A stretch of DNA of 64,000 bases from Haloglomus halophilum (GTDB lineage: Archaea; Halobacteriota; Halobacteria; Halobacteriales; Haloarculaceae). The notes under the pieces were generated by a model. That model was not told the origin of the DNA. It did not search any database and saw nothing but the letters and a program-made list of their open reading frames with translations. Of the stretch, positions 57,575 through 64,000 are shown in pieces. The stretch's first letter is position 1; each line of letters begins with the position of its first letter. The DNA lies in contig NZ_CP101166.1 of NCBI RefSeq assembly GCF_024298885.1, positions 1,178,001-1,242,000 of the forward strand. Reading direction: 5' to 3'. Both the position numbers and the translations under genes were made by a program.

Positions 57575-58582
57575 CTACGGCTCCTCCCCGACCTGCACTA
57601 GCGTCTTCCCGATGTTGACGCCCTCGAACAGCCCGAGGAACGCGTCGGGTGCGTTCTCGAAGCCCTCGATGACGTGCTCGCGGTACCGGAGTTCGTCCTC
57701 AGCGATGAGGCCGCCCAGCCGCCCCAGCGCGTGGGCCCAGCGGTCGTAGTCGCTGACGATGAAGCCCTCTATCTTCAGGCGCTTCTGGACCGCGTCGGTC
57801 AGTTTGCGGGGTCCGGTCGGGAGTTCGGTCGCGTTGTAGAGCGAGATCTGCCCGCAGGCGACGACGCGCGCGAAGTCGTTCAGCGACGGCCACACCGCGT
57901 CCGTGACGGGGCCGCCGACGTTGTCGAAGTAGATGTCGACGCCGCCGGGCGCCGCCTCGGCCACCGCACGCCGGACGTCCTCCTTCTTGTAGTTGACCGC
58001 GGCGTCGAAGCCCAGCTCGTCGGTCAGCCAGTCGCATTTCTCCTCGGCGCCCGCGATGCCGACCACGTCACAGCCCTGCGCGCCCGCGAGCTGGCCGACG
58101 ACGCTGCCGACCGCGCCGGCGGCCGCGCTCACGACCACGGTGTCGCCCGGCTGGGGCTCGCCCTTCTCCGTGAAGCCGTAGAACGCGGTGACGCCGGGCA
58201 TCCCGAGGACGCCGACCGCGGTCGAGATGGGGGCGAGCGAGGGGTCGACCGTCCGCAGCTCGTCGCCGTCGGCGGCGGCGTACTCGGCCCACAGCAGGTC
58301 GCCCGTGACGATGTCGCCCTCGGCGAAGCGGTCGTCGCGGCTCGCCTCGACCTCGCCGACGACGCCCGCCTTCATCGGCTCGCCCGGCTCCCACGGCTCG
58401 GCGTAGGACTCGGCGTCGCGCATCCGCCCGCGCATGTACGGGTCCACGGACTGGTAGATGGTCCGGACGAGGACCTCGCCGTGCTCGGGCTCGGGAACGT
58501 CGGCCTCGACGAGTTCGAAGGTGTCGTGGTCGGGTTCGCCGGTCGGGCGCTCCGCGAGGTGCCACTGTCTGTTGGTTGCCAT
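57575..58582 (-). CDS. zinc-independent MDR NADPH-dependent reductase
   Basis: 335-aa medium-chain reductase of the leukotriene B4 12-hydroxydehydrogenase/CurA group. NRQWHLAERPTGEP opens the GroES-like part, DPYMRGRMRDAESYAEPWE is group-specific, GMPGVTAFYGFTEKGEPQPG marks the substrate pocket, and AAAGAVGSVVGQLAGAQGC is the NADPH Rossmann motif. No zinc-binding Cys cluster is present. It would reduce alkenal/one or quinone double bonds with NADPH. ATG at 58582. Confidence 0.9.
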   Translation of the reverse strand: MATNRQWHLAERPTGEPDHDTFELVEADVPEPEHGEVLVRTIYQSVDPYMRGRMRDAESYAEPWEPGEPMKAGVVGEVEASRDDRFAEGDIVTGDLLWAEYAAADGDELRTVDPSLAPISTAVGVLGMPGVTAFYGFTEKGEPQPGDTVVVSAAAGAVGSVVGQLAGAQGCDVVGIAGAEEKCDWLTDELGFDAAVNYKKEDVRRAVAEAAPGGVDIYFDNVGGPVTDAVWPSLNDFARVVACGQISLYNATELPTGPRKLTDAVQKRLKIEGFIVSDYDRWAHALGRLGGLIAEDELRYREHVIEGFENAPDAFLGLFEGVNIGKTLVQVGEEP

Positions 58583-58647
58583 GGGGTAGCCTCGCCCGGC
58601 GGCGGCTTGACCGTTGGGGCGCCGGCGGCGCCACCCGATTCCGCGGG

Positions 58648-59103
58648 TCAACAGCCCGGCGTCGGACGGCGGACCGTCGCGTTCACTGTCACGCGCTCGG
58701 GGGCCTCGCGCCCGTGGACGACGATGTGGACCCGGACCGCCCGGAGTCGACCTCCGGGGACGGTGAACGTCTCCCGGCCGGTGACGTTCCCGACCGTCGC
58801 GCGGACGCGGTAGCGGCCCTCTCGCGAGGGGAACGTCGCCCGCGTCTCCAGATGCTGGACGGGGGCCAGCCCCACGGTCGAGTTGAACAGCACGGTCCGG
58901 CTCCCGTTCGTGCGCAGGTGGGTCGCGCGGATGTCCAGCGCGTGCGTCCCGGTGCCCTCGTTGTCGATGACGACGTACACCGGTGGCTCGGCGCGCGGCG
59001 TCGGCGACGGGGTGGTCGTGCAGTCGGGCGTCGAGCCCGCGAACCCGCCACAGCCCGCCAGGAGGAGGCAGACGACGAGGGCGGCACGGAGACCCCAGCG
59101 CAT
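58648..59103 (-). CDS. secreted lipoprotein, unknown function
   Basis: 151 aa. A Sec-type lipoprotein signal (ALVVCLLLAGCGG, Cys18 as the lipobox residue) is followed by a Thr/Pro-rich linker and a beta-rich domain (VYVVIDNEGTGTHALDI, VTGRETFTVPGGRLRAV) that may be an Ig-like or carbohydrate-binding fold. It lies four bases from the following aminotransferase gene on the same strand, so they may be transcribed together. Function not recognisable. Confidence 0.68.
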   Translation of the reverse strand: MRWGLRAALVVCLLLAGCGGFAGSTPDCTTTPSPTPRAEPPVYVVIDNEGTGTHALDIRATHLRTNGSRTVLFNSTVGLAPVQHLETRATFPSREGRYRVRATVGNVTGRETFTVPGGRLRAVRVHIVVHGREAPERVTVNATVRRPTPGC

Positions 59104-59106
59104 CGC

Positions 59107-60213
59107 TCAGAGCAGGTCGACCAGCCGGTCGACCTCGGCCTCGGTGTTGAACGCGTGGACCGAGGCCCGGACCCAGCCGTCGCGCGGGACCGAGCGGATG
59201 ACCACGTCCGCGTCGTTCGCGCGGTCGACGAGGCCCCGGGCGGCGGCCTCGTCGCCCAGGTCGAACGTCACGAGGCCGGACTCGGGGTCACGGGGGGAGA
59301 CGAGTCGGTCGCCGAGCCCGTCCTGCAGCCGCTCGACGAGGCCGCGCTGGCGCTCGCGGATGGTGTCCAGGCCGACCTCGTGGTGCAGGTCGATGGTCTC
59401 CCGGAGCGCGGCGTAGGGTGCGAGGGAGTTGGTGCCGATCTCGAAGCGGCGGGCGTCGGCGTGGTACGACAGCGCGCCCGCCTCGGCATCGTACTGCTCG
59501 GCCGCGTAGTAGCCCAGGTGCCGGGGGCGCCACCGCTCGGGGTCCCGAACGTAGCAGAAGCCGGCGCCCCAGACGCCCGCGAGCCACTTGTGCCCGGCCG
59601 CCGCGACGAAGTCGGCATCCCAGTCCTCGACGGGCATCGCCGCCTGCCCGGGGGACTGCACCGCGTCGACCAGCACCGCCGCGCCGGCGTCGTGGGCCAC
59701 ACGAGTCGCCCACTCGACATCGAGGTGGGTGCCGTGGAACCAGGAGATGCTGTTGAAGCAGACGAGGGTCGCCCCGTCGACGGCCTCGCGGTAGGCGTCG
59801 CGGTCGAAGTGACCGTCCGGGCAGGGCACCACCCTGACCTCGACGCCCGCCTCGCGCAGGCGGTCCCACGGGAGCTCGCCGGCCGGGTGTTCGAGGTCGG
59901 TCCGGACGACGGTGTCGCCCTCGGCCCAGTCGATGGCGTTGGCGACCCTGCTGATGCCGTCGGAGGTGGAGTCCGTGAGCGCGATCCGCTCGGCCGACGT
60001 GTCCAGCAGGTCGGCGACGGCCTCTCGCGTGGCTCCGAACTGCTCGCCGGCGTACTCGTACGGGTCCGCGACCGAGTGGGCGTGGCGCTCGTGGCGGCGC
60101 TGTTCCTCGCGAGCGGCGGCGAGCACGCGCTCGGGCGCGGGGCCGCTGGCGCCCCAGTTCAGGTAGGCGGTGCCGTCGAGGTCGATGTCGGCGGCGACGT
60201 CGGCGGGTTCCAT
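59107..60213 (-). CDS. class V aminotransferase (cysteine desulfurase/kynureninase-like)
   Basis: 368-aa PLP enzyme. The PLP-binding region includes LTDSTSDGISRVANAI, VDAVQSPGQAAMPVEDWDAD (Asp that touches the pyridine nitrogen) and the Schiff-base Lys in AAAGHKWLAGVWGAGF. A SufS/NifS-type catalytic Cys loop near the C-terminus is not evident, so cysteine desulfurase activity is doubtful. The start ATG at 60213 is 23 bases after the end of the kinase gene, consistent with an operon. Confidence 0.82.
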   Translation of the reverse strand: MEPADVAADIDLDGTAYLNWGASGPAPERVLAAAREEQRRHERHAHSVADPYEYAGEQFGATREAVADLLDTSAERIALTDSTSDGISRVANAIDWAEGDTVVRTDLEHPAGELPWDRLREAGVEVRVVPCPDGHFDRDAYREAVDGATLVCFNSISWFHGTHLDVEWATRVAHDAGAAVLVDAVQSPGQAAMPVEDWDADFVAAAGHKWLAGVWGAGFCYVRDPERWRPRHLGYYAAEQYDAEAGALSYHADARRFEIGTNSLAPYAALRETIDLHHEVGLDTIRERQRGLVERLQDGLGDRLVSPRDPESGLVTFDLGDEAAARGLVDRANDADVVIRSVPRDGWVRASVHAFNTEAEVDRLVDLL

Positions 60214-60236
60214 ACGCGACGGTTCGAGCGGGTGGG

Positions 60237-61697
60237 TCAAGAAGCCGGCCCGTCGGGCGCCGCGACATCGCGGAGTTCGAAGCGGGCCCCGCCGGTCTCG
60301 CTGTCGACGACGTGGACGCTCCAGCCGTGGGCCGTGGCGATCTCCTCGACGATAGCCAGCCCGACCCCGTCACCCGACTCGGCCTCCGAGTGGCCGAGGT
60401 CGAAGACGGACGCGCGGCGCTCTGCGGGGATGCCCCGGCCGTTGTCGGCGACGTAGAAGCCGTCGGTGTCGGGCGCGTCGAGGCAGCCGACCCGGACGAC
60501 GAGCCCGGCGGGCGCGGCGACCACCGGATTGTCGGTAATCGCGTGCTCGACCGCGTTGGCGAACAGGTTCTCGAGCAGCTGTCGGAGCCGCGGGGGGTCG
60601 GCCAGGACCCGGCAGTCCGTCTCCACCGAGAGGGTCGCGTCGGCGGCGTCCCGGCCGGGGATGGTCGCCCAGGCGTCCTCGGCGAGCGACCCGAGCGCGA
60701 CCGGCTCCAGTTCGTCGACCGCCCGGCCCTCCCGGGCCAGCGTGAGGAGGTCCGCGATGAGGTCGTCCATCCGTTCGAGTGCGGTCTCGGCGTCGTCGAG
60801 ATGGTCGAGGTCGCCGGTCTCGCGGGCGAGTTCGACGCGGCCACGGGCGACGTTGAGCGGGTTCCGGAGGTCGTGGCTGACGACGGTGGCGAACTCGTCG
60901 AGCTGTTCGTTGCGCCGCTCCAGCTCGGCGGTCCGCTCGGTGCGGTCGCTCACGTCCCGGAGGGCGCCGACCAGCCGGGCCGGCTCCCCGCCCGAGCGGA
61001 CCACCTCCCCGCCGTCGACGACGCTCGCGTACGACCCGTCGGCACGCCGGACGCGGTACCGACACTCGAACGTGTCCGCCTCGCCGGCCTCGGCGGGGTG
61101 CCAGGCCTCCTCGACGGCCGCGCGGTCCGCCGGACGGACCTGCTCCAGCCACCACTCGCGGTCGTAGTCGCCGTCGCGGTCGTACCCGAGCGTGGCCTCG
61201 ACGCCGGCACCCCACCGGACGGTCCCGGTGTCGAGGTCGCGTTCCCAGACCACGTCCGAGACGGCCCGCCCCGCGAGTTCGTACCGCTCGCGACCCCGTT
61301 CGAGCGCGGCCCGCTCCCGGTAGCGCCGGGCGTAGCCCACCGCGCGGCCGGCCAGTAGCGCGAACGGGTTCGTCCCGCTGCGGCGGAGGTAGTCGGTGGC
61401 GCCACGTCCGAGCGCCTCGCTGGCGAGCCGCTCGTCGCCCTCGGCGGCGAACAGGACGAACGGAAGTTCGGCGTGTGACTCGCGTACCCGGTCCAGCAGC
61501 GCCAGCCCCGACTCGTCGTCGACCGCGTCCGTACAGACCACGCAGTGGACCGTCGAATCCGAGAGCGTCGACAGCGCGGCTGCGCCGCTGGTCGCCGTCG
61601 CGACATCGACACGGTATCGCCCGAACGCCCGTTCCAGCAGCGCCAGCTGGGTCGAGTCGGCGGCCACACAGAGCACCTGAAGGTCGTCTCCTGCCAC
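60237..61697 (-). CDS. PAS-domain sensor histidine kinase with receiver-like N-terminus
   Basis: 486 aa, no membrane spans. Residues 1-120 are receiver-like (VLCVAADSTQLALLERAF...GRGATDYLRR), but the usual acidic pair is AA (VAADS), so phosphorylation there is unlikely. A PAS domain covers about 140-255 (VWERDLDTGTVRWGAG). The kinase core has the H-box TVVSHDLRNPLNVARG (His at about 273), N-box LLENLFANAVEHA, G1 YVADNGRGIP and G2 GDGVGLAIVEEI. The start codon is GTG. Confidence 0.88.
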   Translation of the reverse strand: MAGDDLQVLCVAADSTQLALLERAFGRYRVDVATATSGAAALSTLSDSTVHCVVCTDAVDDESGLALLDRVRESHAELPFVLFAAEGDERLASEALGRGATDYLRRSGTNPFALLAGRAVGYARRYRERAALERGRERYELAGRAVSDVVWERDLDTGTVRWGAGVEATLGYDRDGDYDREWWLEQVRPADRAAVEEAWHPAEAGEADTFECRYRVRRADGSYASVVDGGEVVRSGGEPARLVGALRDVSDRTERTAELERRNEQLDEFATVVSHDLRNPLNVARGRVELARETGDLDHLDDAETALERMDDLIADLLTLAREGRAVDELEPVALGSLAEDAWATIPGRDAADATLSVETDCRVLADPPRLRQLLENLFANAVEHAITDNPVVAAPAGLVVRVGCLDAPDTDGFYVADNGRGIPAERRASVFDLGHSEAESGDGVGLAIVEEIATAHGWSVHVVDSETGGARFELRDVAAPDGPAS

Positions 61698-61820
61698 GAA
61701 CGGCTGTAGGTTACCCGCGGCACCTGATAAATGCCCCCTCTATATGAGGCAGATGACGCAGACAGCCGAGGCGGTGGCACCCCCGCAAGCGGTATGTGCC
61801 GACCGGCCCACCGTACGGGC

Positions 61821-62606
61821 GTGCCGACCGCAACCGCCGACGACGGGACGACGCTGCGCTACGCCGTGGCGGGCGAGGGGGCCGACCCGCCGGTCGCGCT
61901 CGTCAACGACGCCGGCTTCGGGGCGTGGGCCTGGGGCTGGCAGCACGAGCCGCTGGCGGGGCGCCGTCGCGTCGTCACCTACGACCACCGCGGCACCGGC
62001 GACTCCGGCGCCGGGGGGGCGACGGACATCGACACCCTGGTGGGCGACCTGAGCGCGGTGCTCGCGGCCGCGGACGCCAAGCCCGCCCACCTCGTCGGCT
62101 TCGGGCTGGGGGGCGCCGTGGCGATGCGCTACGCGCGCGACCGCGGCGTCCGCTCGCTCGCGCTCGTGGGGACCTGTGCGGGTGGCGACATCGACGAGGA
62201 CGGCCTGGCGCGTTGCTACCCGGCCGGGGCCGACGAGGCCGCCGTTCGTGCGACGCTGCCCGCGCTGTTCTCCGACGCGTTCCGCGACGCCGACCCGTCC
62301 CTGCTGGAGCGGGTGGTCGACTGGCGCCGGGCCGAGGACGCCCCGCCGCGGGCGCGCCGGGCGCAGGTGGATGCGTGGCTCGACTTCGAGCCCGAACCGC
62401 TGTACGAGTTGACCACCCCGTCGTTCGTCCTCCAGGGGACCGGCGACCCGGCCGTCGGCCGCCGGACGGCCGAACGGCTCGCCGAGGACCTCCCGCGCGG
62501 GCGGTTCGAGGCCATCGCCGGCCGCCGGCTGGCCCACGTGGAGTGCTCGCGGCCGGTGAACGACGCGCTGACGGCGTTCTTCGACGAGGTGGACGATGAC
62601 GGATGA
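61821..62606 (+). CDS. alpha/beta hydrolase fold protein lacking the nucleophile
   Basis: 261 aa from GTG 61821. The fold is plain: a DGTTLRYAVAGEG start, the oxyanion region LVNDAGFGAWAWGWQHEPL, the YDHRGTGDSG turn, and a likely acid Asp in LQGTGDPAVG with a final His in RLAHVECSRP. The nucleophile elbow, usually G-x-S-x-G, reads GFGLGG: the Ser is Gly (codon GGG at 62103-62105). The protein may be non-catalytic or use another mechanism. It overlaps the Nudix gene by 11 bases. Confidence 0.82.
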   Translation: MPTATADDGTTLRYAVAGEGADPPVALVNDAGFGAWAWGWQHEPLAGRRRVVTYDHRGTGDSGAGGATDIDTLVGDLSAVLAAADAKPAHLVGFGLGGAVAMRYARDRGVRSLALVGTCAGGDIDEDGLARCYPAGADEAAVRATLPALFSDAFRDADPSLLERVVDWRRAEDAPPRARRAQVDAWLDFEPEPLYELTTPSFVLQGTGDPAVGRRTAERLAEDLPRGRFEAIAGRRLAHVECSRPVNDALTAFFDEVDDDG

Positions 62607-63333
62607 GGAGACCCCCGACGGCGAGAGCCCGTACGAACCCGACGCGGCCGCGGGCCCGCGGACGGACGACGAGGCGGGCCCGCCCCATGTCTCCCGCCTC
62701 GACCTCGACGCCGTCCGTGCCCACCGGGCCCGCGAGCTGGCCGGCGTCGAACGTGCCGAGTGGGCGGGCGTCCTCGTCCCGGTCATCGAGCGCGGAGGCG
62801 ACCACCACCTCCTGTTCACCGAGCGCGCGGCCGACATGCGCAACCACGCCGGCGAGATGAGCTTCCCGGGGGGTGGCTACGAGGCCGACGACGGCGACCT
62901 GGAGACGACCGCGCTCCGCGAAGCGAGGGAGGAGATCGGCCTCGAACCGATGACGGCCGACGTGGTCGGCCCGCTTGACGACCTGCCGGGGCCGTACGGC
63001 CACGTCGTCCGGCCGTTCGTGGCGCGGGTGCCCGACCGCGTCTACGACCCCGACGAGCGCGAGGTCGCGGCGGTGGTGGTCATCTCGGTGTCGGACCTGA
63101 CCGCACCGGGCGTCTACGAGAACGAGACCCGGAGCCACCCCGACCGCGGGACCGCGCGACTGCCCTTCTTCCGCGTCGACGGGCACGTTGTATGGGGGCT
63201 GACCGGGTTCATCGTGCGGACCCTGCTGGACCTGACGACCGACTGGGACCCGCCGGACCGGGGGGAACGGCTGGGGCCGCGACCCGACGAGGGACACGAC
63301 GCTCCCGGCGAGTGGCCGAACAGGAAGGGGTGA
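62596..63333 (+). CDS. Nudix hydrolase, CoA pyrophosphatase-like
   Basis: 245 aa. The Nudix box runs GGGYEADDGDLETTALREAR then EEIGL, with all Glu residues for Mg2+; immediately before it LLFTERAADMRNHAGEMSFP is the UPF0035-type CoA-diphosphatase signature. An acidic disordered N-terminus of about 35 residues and a polar C-terminal tail are added. Activity on CoA or acyl-CoA derivatives is the best guess. The gene is coupled to the upstream alpha/beta hydrolase-fold gene by an 11-base overlap. Confidence 0.88.
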   Translation: MTDEETPDGESPYEPDAAAGPRTDDEAGPPHVSRLDLDAVRAHRARELAGVERAEWAGVLVPVIERGGDHHLLFTERAADMRNHAGEMSFPGGGYEADDGDLETTALREAREEIGLEPMTADVVGPLDDLPGPYGHVVRPFVARVPDRVYDPDEREVAAVVVISVSDLTAPGVYENETRSHPDRGTARLPFFRVDGHVVWGLTGFIVRTLLDLTTDWDPPDRGERLGPRPDEGHDAPGEWPNRKG

Positions 63334-63348
63334 ACGGAGGCCCCCGGG

Positions 63349-64000
63349 TCAGTTCCCACCGCCGGGGACGATGGGGATCTCCGGAAGCGCGCCGAGTTTC
63401 GGTAGCCCGTCGTAATCGGGCTGGCAGGTCGTCGCGTCGCAGTCGAGGCTGACACCGACGTTAGACCCGAAGAGGTCGACCGTGACCGACCGGCTGCTGT
63501 TCCCGACGCCGAGTTCGTTCCGGGTCTCGACATCGACGCCGAGGAGACTCGGGCTCTCGTCGCCACGGAGCGAGAGTCCGAGGGAACCCGTCACGACACC
63601 GTCCTGCTGTGTCAGTCGGCCGTTCGCCTGCGCGTACTCGTACTCCTCGTCTCCGGCGGAGAGTTCGAGGACGCCGTCCTGCTTCTCCCGGTCGAGGACG
63701 GTCGCGAACGTCCCGTCGAGTCCGGGGCCGCCGTTCGACAGGCCAGCCTCGAACGTCCGGAGCGCGCTGATGCCGTTCTGGAAGCTCTGTGCGCCATCCG
63801 TCTCGAACGTCGGCTCACCCTGGTACTCCTCGTACGGGGTCGCCGGGTCGGCGACCGGCTCCAGCAGGGGCTTGCTCACGTCGCAAGGGGCGGGCACGAC
63901 GCCGTACGCCAGCCCGAGCACCGCCTCGTTGCTCAGAATCTGCGTCGGCAGTCCCGGCACCAGGTCCGGCGGGAGGTCCGTCAGCCCGGGCAGCTCCTCC
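63349..64000 (-). CDS. secreted beta-rich protein with LPGL motifs (5' end beyond the window)
   Basis: Frame is open to the window edge, so the N-terminus and any signal peptide are missing; the visible part is about 217 aa. It has LPGLTDLPPDLVPGLPTQIL, then repetitive beta-like segments (GTFATVLDREKQDGVLELS, QDGVVTGSLGLSLRGDE, VDLFGSNVGVSLDCDATTC) and ends in IPIVPGGGN. Two Cys near the C-terminus could pair. The LPGL stretch recalls the C-terminal repeats of the secreted protein at 21303. Function unknown. Confidence 0.65.
   Translation of the reverse strand, partial: EELPGLTDLPPDLVPGLPTQILSNEAVLGLAYGVVPAPCDVSKPLLEPVADPATPYEEYQGEPTFETDGAQSFQNGISALRTFEAGLSNGGPGLDGTFATVLDREKQDGVLELSAGDEEYEYAQANGRLTQQDGVVTGSLGLSLRGDESPSLLGVDVETRNELGVGNSSRSVTVDLFGSNVGVSLDCDATTCQPDYDGLPKLGALPEIPIVPGGGN

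Noticed and set aside
59107..60213. Assignment of the class V aminotransferase as a SufS-type cysteine desulfurase
   Set aside because: The catalytic Cys loop near the C-terminus is not visible and no suf genes are nearby.

Overview
This window is chromosomal DNA of a haloarchaeon (class Halobacteria). The evidence is high GC content, very acidic predicted proteins, mostly leaderless genes with TATA-like boxes about 27 bases upstream of the start codon, and an archaeal 16S-tRNA-Ala-23S rRNA operon with bulge-helix-bulge type processing stems. CetZ, SepF, MC1, Azf-like, RfcS and F420-synthesis genes point the same way. The genus cannot be fixed from what I can see.

Layout. 255-5485 is a complete branched-chain-amino-acid-type (HAAT) ABC importer with binding protein, two permeases and two ATPases. 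5704-9255 holds an MFS transporter, a cation/Ca2+ exchanger, a ParA-like ATPase and a small partner protein. 9810-16830 on the minus strand is the rRNA locus: promoter region, 16S, tRNA-Ala(UGC), 23S, 5S, then an acyl-CoA dehydrogenase gene sitting between 5S and tRNA-Cys(GCA). 17072-24370 carries MC1 chromatin protein, an AbrB-type regulator, pyrD, an Azf-like dehydrogenase, rfcS, a secreted Gly/Pro-rich protein, thrC and two small coiled-coil proteins. 24505-36401 has a Tat-exported hydrolase, two ABC-2 exporters, dihydrolipoyl dehydrogenase, an HxlR regulator and a second exchanger. 36515-41540 is an F420 cluster (cofH, cofG, cofC) linked to the tubulin-like cetZ. 41690-48128 holds an SDR, tmk, small membrane proteins, a methyltransferase, a UvrD-type helicase and a zinc-finger microprotein. 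48281-64000 contains peptidases (M20, M32, CPBP), secD without a neighbouring secF, a membrane-anchored HTH protein, a PPOX protein that may use F420, sepF, oxidoreductases, a class V aminotransferase, a histidine kinase, an alpha/beta hydrolase lacking its nucleophile, a Nudix hydrolase and a truncated secreted protein.

Genes that work together: the Liv importer; the rRNA/tRNA unit and its processing stems; CofG/CofH (Fo synthesis) with CofC (guanylyl transfer) for coenzyme F420; CetZ and SepF in cell shape and division; two ATPase/permease pairs of ABC-2 type.

The least explained DNA is a dispersed GC-rich intergenic repeat family. It has four recognisable copies (19930, 31580, 31890 and 45410), two of them flanked by short tandem arrays. 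No CRISPR array, transposase or clear prophage was seen.
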